The notes beneath the pieces are model-generated. The model saw only the letters and a program-made list of their open reading frames with translations, did not search any database and was not told the DNA's origin. DNA of 64,000 nucleotides from assembly GCA_036386415.1 (NCBI GenBank), contig DASVVT010000006.1, forward strand, positions 1 to 64,000, written 5' to 3'. Positions 1 through 7,724 of this stretch are shown here, in pieces. This DNA comes from DASVVT01 sp036386415. Lineage in GTDB: Bacteria > Acidobacteriota > Blastocatellia > Pyrinomonadales > Pyrinomonadaceae. Position 1 is the stretch's first letter. Every line of letters starts with the position of its first letter. A program made the position numbers and the translations under genes.

Positions 1-149
1 TAGAGCGGTTTTCGTATGAATTAACCATGTAAGAGATGAGAGTAGGGGCAGGGCTTGTCCCTGCCCGCCGGTCGAACAAAAGCGGGCAGGGACAAGCCCT
101 GCCCCTACAATGTTGCTGATGCTGGTAAATTCATCTGCAAATCGCTCTA
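1..149. repeat. nested inverted repeat, family A element inside
   Basis: Bases 1-26 and 124-149 are an imperfect inverted repeat (about 21 of 26 positions match). Inside it, 42-108 is a near-perfect palindrome whose left arm begins GTAGGGGCAGGGCTTGTCCC and whose right arm mirrors it. The same inner element occurs at 7612-7681 within a coding sequence, so it is a dispersed, REP-like or MITE-like element. No transposase is adjacent. Together with the next hairpin it fills the first 323 bases, in which I see no gene. Confidence 0.8.
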
Positions 150-197
150 GCACGCCTGCCGTCTGAATGTACGAGTCGGCAGGCTCGATGATCAAAC

Positions 198-248
198 GCG
201 TAGCGCGTGAGGACGGCTCTCAACCGTGGTCATCCTTACGCGCTACGC
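198..248. repeat. intergenic hairpin
   Basis: GCGTAGCGCGTGAGGA (198-213) is mirrored by TCCTTACGCGCTACGC (233-248), a stem of about 16 bp with one mismatch. It lies downstream of the minus-strand radical SAM gene that ends at 324. It could act as a transcription terminator, although no T-run follows. Confidence 0.7.
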
Positions 249-323
249 ATTTCGCGAGAGTATAAAAATAGATTCTGCTTCCCTCTGCGTGTTTAATCTT
301 CGCCCGTATTCCTACACAACCGG

Positions 324-1802
324 CTATATGTCTTCGGTCACCTTGCGAAAGTGGTAACCCATGGCGGCCAGTGTGACGGCGCGCGCGAGGTCATGGCGGG
401 GAATGGCTGCGGCTCGTCTCAGGTAACGCCAGAACTCCGCTCGCGCCGGGTCGCGCACTCCGAGCGCGAGGACGACGCGCAGGAAGGAGGTCACGTCATT
501 GATGATGTGGCTGCGGCGCGGCTCCGGCTCACCCTGCATTGAACGCGACAGGCAATCGAGCGCACGCTGGTAGTATTCGGCGGGGCTGTAGATGGTGCGC
601 AGAATCCTCTGATAACCTTTGATGAGGCGCGCCGTGTCCATTCGCGGAATGAAGTTCAGCGAGCCGTCCGTGTTGTTTCCAGTGCTCTCCTCCAGGAGTC
701 TCCCCTCGCGCTCCAGGCGTCGCCAGAGCTGCGTCTCCGGCAGCGCGGTCAGCAGGCCGACCATGGCGAGCGGAATGCCGCTCTCGCGTATGAACGCTAT
801 CTGCCGCTCGAAGATGTCTTCCGGGTCGCTGTCGAATCCGACGATGAAACCGGCCATCACCTCCATGCCGTAAGCTTGAATCTTCTTCACAGACTCCAGG
901 AGATCGCGCTTCGTGTTCTGCCCCTTCTGTGCCTCGAGCAGACTCTCTCCGACAGGCGTTTCGATGCCGAGAAAGACGCGGCGAAAGTTCGCGCGCCGCA
1001 TCATTTCAAGCAGAGCGTCATCCTCTGCCAGATTCACGCTCGCCTCCGTCAGAAAAGAGAAAGGCTTGCCGTGGCGCTCAGACCATTCGATCAGGTCAGG
1101 CATCAGGGCGCGTACGTTGCGCTTGTTGCCGATGAAGTTGTCGTCCACGATAAAGACTAGGCCGCGCCAGCCGAGAGCCAGCAGGGCGTCCATTTCGGCC
1201 AGCATCTGCGCGTTCGTCTTGGTGCGTGGGACGCGTCCGTAAATCTCTATGATGTCGCAGAACTCACACTGAAACGGGCAGCCGCGCGAATACTGCACGG
1301 ACATGGCGCTGTAGCGCCCGAGGTCCATTAACTGAAAATGGGGGACGGGCGTCTGCGTAAGCGCCGGTCGCTCCGCCGCCGCGTAGATGCGGCGAGTTGT
1401 CCCGCGCTCCAAGTCCTGCAAGAACTCCGGCAGGGTCGTCTCCGCTTCGCCGATGAAGATGTGATCGGCTTCGGGCAACTGTTCCGCGCCGGTCGAGACG
1501 TAGGGCCCGCCGACCACCACACGTTTGCCGCGCGCCCTGCACAACCGTACGACGCGTTTGAGCGACTCCTTCTGCACGAGCATCGCGCTCGCGAACACTA
1601 TATCCGCCCACTCGATGTCGGCTGACCTCAATGGGCGTACGCTCATGTCCACCAGCCGCCGCTCCCACGTCTCAGGCAGCATCGCCGAGACGGTCAGCAG
1701 ACCGAGCGGCGGGAAGGCAGATCGTTTACCTTCGAAGACGAGCGCATGACGGAAGCTCCAGTAGGTGTCCGGGAACTCAGGGTAAACGAGCAGCACTTTC
1801 AT
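324..1802 (-). CDS. B12-binding radical SAM protein (DUF4070 type)
   Basis: 492 residues. The N-terminal part (about 1-140) is a Rossmann-like cobalamin-binding domain (MKVLLVYPEF start, VVVGGPYVS, GEAETTLP). The radical SAM core follows, with the [4Fe-4S] cysteines C175-x3-C179-x2-C182 in RGCPFQCEFCDII, and the C-terminal third resembles DUF4070. Family members perform radical methylations or ring rearrangements on unreactive carbons, hopanoid methylases being one example. The substrate cannot be read from this sequence. A second, different B12-radical SAM gene lies just upstream on the same strand, separated by a palindromic repeat, so the two may serve one pathway. The start ATG at 1802 gives the canonical N-terminus. 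Confidence 0.9.
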   Translation of the reverse strand: MKVLLVYPEFPDTYWSFRHALVFEGKRSAFPPLGLLTVSAMLPETWERRLVDMSVRPLRSADIEWADIVFASAMLVQKESLKRVVRLCRARGKRVVVGGPYVSTGAEQLPEADHIFIGEAETTLPEFLQDLERGTTRRIYAAAERPALTQTPVPHFQLMDLGRYSAMSVQYSRGCPFQCEFCDIIEIYGRVPRTKTNAQMLAEMDALLALGWRGLVFIVDDNFIGNKRNVRALMPDLIEWSERHGKPFSFLTEASVNLAEDDALLEMMRRANFRRVFLGIETPVGESLLEAQKGQNTKRDLLESVKKIQAYGMEVMAGFIVGFDSDPEDIFERQIAFIRESGIPLAMVGLLTALPETQLWRRLEREGRLLEESTGNNTDGSLNFIPRMDTARLIKGYQRILRTIYSPAEYYQRALDCLSRSMQGEPEPRRSHIINDVTSFLRVVLALGVRDPARAEFWRYLRRAAAIPRHDLARAVTLAAMGYHFRKVTEDI

Positions 1803-1842
1803 GTTTCTATCTCCTGCCTCAAACGGCTGGTGAAAAAGAGAT

Positions 1843-1918
1843 GATCCACTAAGTCACATGAAATAGCACGAAGAAAAACCGAGGTACGGTCGTGTTGTTT
1901 CGTGTGATTTAGTGGATC
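1843..1918. repeat. family B palindromic repeat
   Basis: Begins GATCCACTAAG and ends with the mirrored AGTGGATC; the arms are rich in ACACGAA/TTCGTGT words about 10 nt apart. Three relatives occur at 14490-14564, 30452-30525 and 31861-31934. It occupies the gap between the two radical SAM genes. Confidence 0.8.
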
Positions 1919-1984
1919 GTTTATCGCTCCTCTTCGGCCCGCCCGTCTCGCGGTTTCAATGGAAGAGCATAAGGGCCTAAAGCT

Positions 1985-3535
1985 TCAGGGCACACGCGCC
2001 GTCGCGACCACGCCCGTCTTCTTCCGCCGCGCGCTGAGTCCTTTGCTGACCCCTTCCTTGGCGAGCCTGTAGATTGCGCGCCGGTTATCGACGACCAACT
2101 TTAGCCAGGCGCGCTTAGTCATCTGGGGGAAGTAGATGCCGCGAAAGAAGAGGCGCATGACGAGATGCATCGCGCGCACCTGAAACGGCTTATCGCTGAT
2201 CGAAGCGAGCGCACGCTCAATAGTCTGCGGACTGTAGGCGGTAGTCCAGGCCTTCTCAAGCTCAGCTTGCGTCTCTGGAATGGTCATCTTCAAAGGCGTA
2301 TGCGCCATCTTGTAGGGCGCGTAGTCGAGCCAGTGTTTCGGGCGTGTCAGGCGTCCCGCCGCCAACAATCGGTCGTAAAGCGGCGTCGAGGGGAAAGGTG
2401 TCAGCGGGCCGAAGACGGGCATTCCCGGCGGCCAGGTATTGACCTGTTCGAGCGTACGATCAACCACGCCCGGCGTATCGTTATCGAGACCGAGGATAAA
2501 AGATGTAATCGCATAGATGTTTCGACGGGCGAGCCGATTGAGCACCGTCGCATACTCGGCAGGCTTGTTGAAGCTCTTGTTCACGTCCGCCAGATTTGCC
2601 GGATCAATCGACTCCATCCCAATGAAGACCCACTTACCGTGGGAAGCGGCGATCAAATCCACCAGCTCCTCGTCGCGCAGCAGGTTCGCGCTGATCTGCG
2701 CGATCCACGGAAGCTGCGCGTTTGCTGCGATGATGTCTCTCAAGAGCGACTTCGTGCGCTTGATATTGATGGCGAAATTATCGTCTATGAAAAAGATTAT
2801 CACCTGGTCGCGATTCTTGCGGGCGTGCCTCTTGAGCCGCAACATCTCATTGACGACGCTCTCGTTGGTGCGAAAGCGAATCGAATCGCCGAAGAAGCCC
2901 GTGACGGTGCAGAACTCGCAGCCGTAGGGGCAGCCGCGTCCAGATTCAATCGGAATCATGTGAACTTTGCGCCAGCCCGATCCATACCGCTCCAGAAAAG
3001 ATTGCGCGAATTTCGGGACCAGATTGAACTGGTCAATGTCCATCTTGTCCCAGGGAATCTCAGGATAGGGCTGGAGGCTGGGTTTGCGTTCCTTGCCCGT
3101 CTCGTCAAGGGGCGCGTAAATCTCCTGGAGTTGGCCGCGCGCGGCGTCTTCGACGATTCTAGGCCAGGTCTCATCCGCTTCGCCGAGCGCCACCGCATCG
3201 GCATGGCGCGGCCCGCCGTCGCGACCCAACGCTTCGTCAGGTACTTCTGTGACATGCGGCCCGCCCATCACGACCGGCACTCCGACGGCGCGAATGGCAT
3301 CGGCCATGCGGTAAGCCCTCGCCACCATCCTGGTCATCGCTCCGATTCCGACGAGCCCGATCTGCTGCTCACGAACGAAGCGCACCAGCTCCTCCTCGTT
3401 CATGGGTCGTGCGTTGCCGTCAATCAAGAGCACTTCGTGGCCTGCCGGTGTGAGCGCCTGAAGCAGAAACATCCAGAGATGCGGCATGAAGTTGCGCGTC
3501 ACGCCGTTGTCAGGATTATAGAGTAGAATTTTCAT
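1985..3535 (-). CDS. B12-binding radical SAM protein
   Basis: I place the start at the internal ATG at 3535 (MKILLYNPDNG), giving 516 residues; the open frame extends 27 codons further upstream but lacks family similarity there. Residues 1-140 form a cobalamin-binding Rossmann fold (LLIDGNARP, GGPHVTEVPDEA). The radical SAM cluster is C202-x3-C206-x2-C209 in GRGCPYGCEFCT. The C-terminus is basic (ARRKKTG). The family catalyses radical reactions using S-adenosylmethionine and often cobalamin. Substrate unknown. It resembles the neighbour at 324-1802 in architecture but not closely in sequence. The upstream region 3536-3791 shows no gene. Confidence 0.88.
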   Translation of the reverse strand: MKILLYNPDNGVTRNFMPHLWMFLLQALTPAGHEVLLIDGNARPMNEEELVRFVREQQIGLVGIGAMTRMVARAYRMADAIRAVGVPVVMGGPHVTEVPDEALGRDGGPRHADAVALGEADETWPRIVEDAARGQLQEIYAPLDETGKERKPSLQPYPEIPWDKMDIDQFNLVPKFAQSFLERYGSGWRKVHMIPIESGRGCPYGCEFCTVTGFFGDSIRFRTNESVVNEMLRLKRHARKNRDQVIIFFIDDNFAINIKRTKSLLRDIIAANAQLPWIAQISANLLRDEELVDLIAASHGKWVFIGMESIDPANLADVNKSFNKPAEYATVLNRLARRNIYAITSFILGLDNDTPGVVDRTLEQVNTWPPGMPVFGPLTPFPSTPLYDRLLAAGRLTRPKHWLDYAPYKMAHTPLKMTIPETQAELEKAWTTAYSPQTIERALASISDKPFQVRAMHLVMRLFFRGIYFPQMTKRAWLKLVVDNRRAIYRLAKEGVSKGLSARRKKTGVVATARVP

Positions 3536-3791
3536 GATTCCTTTTCCAACCTGAGGACTTAAGAAAGCTTGTGGATCATAGTCTATATATAAGCCGAAAC
3601 AAAGGACTGACGGCAAGGGGATTGAGTAAAAGGGGGACCCGATCCAGATGTCGAGCGGCGAATTGTTCGGAGGCAGTATACCAGCAATGTGCGCTAGAAT
3701 ACATAAGAATCGTTAACTTCGAGTCGGATCGGGCGTAAAAACCTTCAGAGCATATCGTTTTCCCCTATTCCCTTCCCGTTCAGACAGGCTC

Positions 3792-4253
3792 TCAGGGACG
3801 CGTCGAAAGTCGCAGCGGCGCATCTGCGTCCAGGCGACAGGGGTCTGTTCGGCTGGTGTCCGTACGCTTGCGCGCCTCGCGCAGGGCGGGCGCGAGCGTT
3901 CTTTCGTCAAGCTTAGCCAATCCGCACTCTGCCTCTATGAAACGGCGCTGCAACGCTTCGACTTCAGCGCGAAGCAGACTGATCTCCTGATCGCGCATAC
4001 TCGTCGACGGCGCAGCCGGACGCCCGCTCAGCGCAGCCTGCTGCTCAAGACGATTGATGCTTGATTCTACGGAATAGAAGCGCTGTTCGAGGAGGCTGAT
4101 GCGCCGCTCCAGATTCGTGACATCCTGCGGCGTGCGCGTGCCCATACCGGACTCCGAAGCAGACCCGCTGCCCTGATACGTGCGTGCCGTCACGCCGAAG
4201 GCCACGCAGAGGATGAGGACTAAGCTTACGCGCCGGTTTTTTATGACGTTCAT
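3792..4253 (-). CDS. small exported coiled-coil protein
   Basis: 153 residues. An N-terminal hydrophobic segment (RRVSLVLILCVAFGVTA) looks like a signal peptide or anchor. Residues 45-105 (LERRISLLEQRFYSVESSIN and onward) have heptad-like spacing typical of a coiled coil. No family is recognised. It is the last gene of the minus-strand efflux operon, 39 bases after the gene ending at 4293, so an accessory envelope role is possible but inferred only from position. Confidence 0.65.
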   Translation of the reverse strand: MNVIKNRRVSLVLILCVAFGVTARTYQGSGSASESGMGTRTPQDVTNLERRISLLEQRFYSVESSINRLEQQAALSGRPAAPSTSMRDQEISLLRAEVEALQRRFIEAECGLAKLDERTLAPALREARKRTDTSRTDPCRLDADAPLRLSTRP

Positions 4254-4292
4254 TTTCCGCGATTCCCCTCTCGCGCGCTCACCGATCCAATC

Positions 4293-4652
4293 TCACGGAA
4301 AAGCAAGCGCCAGCACTGTGATTGCAATGGCTGTGACCAGAGCGCGCCTGTGAATTCGTCGCGCCTTATCGCGCAGCCGCTCGATCAATCTCTCATCATT
4401 GACCTTCTCTTCACCGGCGTCCATGTTGCATGTCCCGCGCGCCGCCAGTGCGATGCAAATCCGCTCGCGCGCCTGCATCAATCCGAGCCCCGCGATCCAG
4501 ATGGGGAAGAAGATGACGGCGCGGTACAAGCGCGGCGCATCATAGACGATGAGGACAAAGGCCGCTGCGACACCGACCGTCAAGGCCACGATGCCCAGGA
4601 TACGCCGTTTGCGCCGCTCGCGCGGGCCGATGTTGGTGGCGTCGGCAAGCAT
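4293..4652 (-). CDS. small membrane protein of the efflux operon
   Basis: 119 residues with two hydrophobic helices near the N-terminus (about 17-37 and 43-59) and one at the C-terminus (RALVTAIAITVLALAFP). The intervening loop is charged (DERLIERLRDKARRIHRR). No family recognised. It starts 21 bases after the biotinyl-lipoyl lipoprotein gene ends and is therefore probably co-transcribed with the efflux genes. No clear ribosome-binding site is visible. Confidence 0.65.
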   Translation of the reverse strand: MLADATNIGPRERRKRRILGIVALTVGVAAAFVLIVYDAPRLYRAVIFFPIWIAGLGLMQARERICIALAARGTCNMDAGEEKVNDERLIERLRDKARRIHRRALVTAIAITVLALAFP

Positions 4653-4673
4653 AGAGAGTTCACGCGTTCCACG

Positions 4674-5360
4674 CTAATCGGCGCGCAGCGTCGCCAGCGG
4701 TTGACCGGCCACGACACGCTCGCCGACGCGCGTACTGATGACGCTGACTTTGCCGGAGGACGTTGTGCGCGCAACGACCGTCTGCTCCGAGGCTGAGGTG
4801 GCGGCGGGCGCGTTTGAAGAGTTGAGCGACTGTTGCCGCGCCGAGAGGAGACCGGATTGCGCGTCGCGCGCGGAGTCCTGCGCCTTCTGGAAACGCTGCT
4901 GCGCCCGCTCGTAGGAGGCGCGCGCGCCGTCCAGCTCCGCCTGCGTCGCCTGGCCGGAAGTGACGAGCGGCGTCAGGCGCTGCACTTCAACCTCGGTACG
5001 CACCACCTCAGCCCTGGCCGCCTCAACCTCCGCCTTCGACGCCTGTATGTTTCTGGCGGCGCGAGCCTGCGGGTCTTCCGTCGGAGTCTGCTGCGTATTG
5101 GGAACTTCTGTGCGGACACTGATCTCAACAATCGGGGCATCCTTATTGACAGACATCCCCTCGCTGACGAGGACGCGGCGCACCTCGCCCGTCGCAGGCG
5201 AATTCACGATGATGATCCCGCTCGTCTCTGTACTGCTCTCTTCCCTCTTTTGACATGCGGCGGCGAAGACTGCGGCGAGCATCATGAGCGCGAAAGCGTA
5301 GAGCGCGACCATCCGGCGCTTGTTCGACAGTAAGGACGATAGCCGAAGCTTACTTATCAT
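4674..5360 (-). CDS. HlyD-like lipoprotein with biotinyl-lipoyl fold
   Basis: 228 residues. The N-terminus has a membrane segment ending in a lipobox (VFAAAC, lipidated C36). Residues about 48-75 (VNSPATGEVRRVLVSEGMSV) look like the first half of a barrel-sandwich hybrid, followed by a long alpha-hairpin (about 95-190, rich in A, E, Q and R), then the second half (ARTTSSGKVSVISTRVGERV). This is the layout of a periplasmic adaptor without the C-terminal domains. It begins 6 bases after the TolC-like gene, with a GGGAG ribosome-binding site inside that gene's end. It may be a second adaptor, supplementing the full-length one at 11149-12480. Confidence 0.8.
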   Translation of the reverse strand: MISKLRLSSLLSNKRRMVALYAFALMMLAAVFAAACQKREESSTETSGIIIVNSPATGEVRRVLVSEGMSVNKDAPIVEISVRTEVPNTQQTPTEDPQARAARNIQASKAEVEAARAEVVRTEVEVQRLTPLVTSGQATQAELDGARASYERAQQRFQKAQDSARDAQSGLLSARQQSLNSSNAPAATSASEQTVVARTTSSGKVSVISTRVGERVVAGQPLATLRAD

Positions 5361-5366
5361 TCGGAC

Positions 5367-7724
5367 TCACTCCCTGCGCCCTTCGGCTGCGGCGCTCTCC
5401 GGTCTTTTCTCCTCCGCTTTTATCATCGCGCCTGATGAATCCGCACCGCTGGTCGCAGGAGGAGGAGGAGCGGGACGCATTTCAAGCTGGCGCGCGGGCG
5501 TGTCTGTGCGCACGGCGACGTGATTGGCTTCGAGCGTGCTGCCGGTGGCGCGCTGAAACTCTGTGATGGCCTTATTGAGATCGGTCTGCGCCTGAAGCTC
5601 GCGTCCACGCGCGGACAGCAGCTCCATCTGTCTCTGCAAGACCAGGAAGACGGTCGTCGTGCCCGCGCGAAACTGTCTTTGCTCGCTCTCGTACTGCTGC
5701 TCTGCGGAGGAGCGCGTGGCGGCAGCCGAAGCCAGGCGCGCTTCCGCCGATCTGAGTGACTGTGTGGCGTTGCGTACGTCTGCCACGATCAGTTGCTCTG
5801 CCTGCGCGCGTTGATTCTCGATGCGACGGCCTTCGGCGAGCGAGCGTCCGAGGTTGGCTTCCGCCGTCCGGTTGCGAAGAGGAAGCTCGACCCGCACGCC
5901 GACGCGATAGGTCGGGTAGTCCTGCCCGATCAGGTTCGAGAGCGATTGTGTGTAGCCGCCGATCAGGTTCGGCGAGACAGTGCCGCTCGTACCGGTCGAA
6001 GTTGTCGTATCGAGCGGAGGCAAACCGGCACGCGTGGACAACTCATTGACACGCGCGATCAACTCCGGGCTGGTGCCCCTGGGATTCCGGCTGTTTGAAA
6101 CGAGCGTGCCCGCGAGCCCGACAGACGTGTATGTGCCGACGAGATCAACCTGCGGCTTGGTCAGGTCGCGGAAATATCTGGTGTCGATCTGGTTAATCTC
6201 GGCGCTGGTCTGAAGCTGCGCCACTTCGGGGCGATTGCGGATGGCGGCCTCGACCGCCTGCTCAAGCGGCACGCGCGGCGCTTCGAGGGTGACGGGCGTG
6301 ATGGGCACGAGCGGGCGCGACCAGAGCGCGGCTGTGCGCGAGGACAGCATCAGGGTCTTCAAAGTGTTCTCGGCGCGCGTCACGGCCTCCTGCGCCGTGT
6401 AGACGTTCTGCTCGAAGGTCGTCACCTGCGTGCTTGCCGCGACGATATCAATCGGAGCCAGCACGCCTTTCGAGACGAGCCGCTGGTTACTCTCAAGCTG
6501 CGTGCGCGCCTGCTTGACGGCATCGATCTGCACCTGCAAATTTCTGAGCGCGAAGACCAGGTCCCAGTATGACTGCTCGACCTGCGCGATGACCTCTATG
6601 GCGCGCTGGCGAAACTGTGCGTCCGTCAAAGAGAGGTTCTTCTTGGCGATCTCTATCTGGCGGCGATTGTTGTCAAAGCGCAGGCCGCGCCAGAGCGGCT
6701 GCGTGTAAGTGATGGCGAGCGCGGTCGGGAATTGCGGGTTGAGCGTGACGTTCTGATTGTTGGTCGTCAGGCGCGTCGAAGAAAAGTCCAACTGGTAAGC
6801 GCCGCCCGCAAACGGTGTGAAGCCGCCGAAGCGGACAGCCCCCGTCAAGTCAGTCTGCTTGACGGAGCCGTTCTGCGCGCCGCCGAGGGTCGAGCTGGTC
6901 GGCGTGACGCGCCGCTCGTAGTAGCTTTCGGACGAGAAAACGGGATCGTAAACGCCGCGCGCCGCTTTCAGATTATACTCTGCAATCTCGACGTTGATCC
7001 GCGAGCCGTCGATGTCGTTGTTGTTTTCGAGCGCCAGCCCAATCGCTTCGTTCAGCGTGATCGGCAGTTGATTGGACATGTCTACGCCGACGCGCTCAGC
7101 GGAAGGGAGCGGGCGCTGTGGGGCTTCAAAGTTGGGCGCGACGGGCGGCGGCTCCGTCGGCAGTTCTGCTGGTGCAATGCCGCCCGAGGCTCCGACCGAT
7201 TGGCCGGGCGACTGCTGCACGCCTGTCGCGGGCGCGCCGCCCGTAGTCGTACCGGCTGGCGGCGCAGTAGTTCCGGCGGGCGTAGACGTTTGCGGCAATT
7301 GCTGCCCCGGCACAGTCTGCTGCGAGGGCGGTTGTACCTGCGGCGAAGGCGGTCGCGGTCCCTGCGTATTGGGTGTCGTCTGCTGGCGCTCCTGCTCAAG
7401 ACCCGTCTGCGGCTGCGTGCTCTGCTGCGCTTCATTGCCCGGGCGTACGGGCGCAGACGAAGAATTCGGCGGCAGCTCTGTACTGGAAGGCGGCAGCCCA
7501 CCCGGTTGTTGCTGCTGCGTCGAAGAGGGCGGCTGCTGGTTCGTGTTCTGCGCAAACGCCGCTCGCGGCGCGACGAAGAGCATCGCGGCGATAATGATTA
7601 CAAGAATATATGTAGGGGCAGGGCTTGTCCCTGCCCGCCTGGTTGCGTTTGCGCGCGGGCGGGGGCAAGCCCTGCCCCTACTGTTTTGGGATGCGCGCTT
7701 AATCACCTGAAGCTTGATCGACAT
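5367..7724 (-). CDS. TolC-family outer-membrane efflux channel
   Basis: I choose the ATG at 7724 (MSIKLQVIK), preceded by AAAGGATAGGT as ribosome-binding site, giving 785 residues and a 26-base overlap with the pump gene. The signal-peptide core is at about 39-58 (ILVIIIAAMLFVAPRAAFAQ), but residues 15-38 are encoded by a family A palindromic repeat inserted in frame. A Pro/Gln/Thr-rich stretch of about 150 residues follows, which is unusual for TolC. The outer-membrane efflux protein (OEP) repeats start at the ITLNEAIGLALENN motif and run to the C-terminus, with long coiled coils (ARLASAAATRSSAEQQYESE). It forms the exit duct for the RND pump encoded just upstream. Confidence 0.9.
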   Translation of the reverse strand: MSIKLQVIKRASQNSRGRACPRPRANATRRAGTSPAPTYILVIIIAAMLFVAPRAAFAQNTNQQPPSSTQQQQPGGLPPSSTELPPNSSSAPVRPGNEAQQSTQPQTGLEQERQQTTPNTQGPRPPSPQVQPPSQQTVPGQQLPQTSTPAGTTAPPAGTTTGGAPATGVQQSPGQSVGASGGIAPAELPTEPPPVAPNFEAPQRPLPSAERVGVDMSNQLPITLNEAIGLALENNNDIDGSRINVEIAEYNLKAARGVYDPVFSSESYYERRVTPTSSTLGGAQNGSVKQTDLTGAVRFGGFTPFAGGAYQLDFSSTRLTTNNQNVTLNPQFPTALAITYTQPLWRGLRFDNNRRQIEIAKKNLSLTDAQFRQRAIEVIAQVEQSYWDLVFALRNLQVQIDAVKQARTQLESNQRLVSKGVLAPIDIVAASTQVTTFEQNVYTAQEAVTRAENTLKTLMLSSRTAALWSRPLVPITPVTLEAPRVPLEQAVEAAIRNRPEVAQLQTSAEINQIDTRYFRDLTKPQVDLVGTYTSVGLAGTLVSNSRNPRGTSPELIARVNELSTRAGLPPLDTTTSTGTSGTVSPNLIGGYTQSLSNLIGQDYPTYRVGVRVELPLRNRTAEANLGRSLAEGRRIENQRAQAEQLIVADVRNATQSLRSAEARLASAAATRSSAEQQYESEQRQFRAGTTTVFLVLQRQMELLSARGRELQAQTDLNKAITEFQRATGSTLEANHVAVRTDTPARQLEMRPAPPPPATSGADSSGAMIKAEEKRPESAAAEGRRE
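7612..7681. repeat. family A palindrome inside the TolC signal peptide
   Basis: Left arm GTAGGGGCAGGGCTTGTCCC, right arm its imperfect mirror ending GCCCTGCCCCTAC. It matches the intergenic element at 42-108. It encodes about 24 residues (RGRACPRPRANATRRAGTSP and flanks) between the basic n-region and the hydrophobic core of the signal peptide, and it keeps the reading frame. Confidence 0.9.

Noticed and set aside
2165..3526. Long plus-strand open frame opposite the second radical SAM gene
   Set aside because: It lies entirely antisense to a gene with clear domains, is Arg-rich and lacks any family motif; a G+C-driven shadow.
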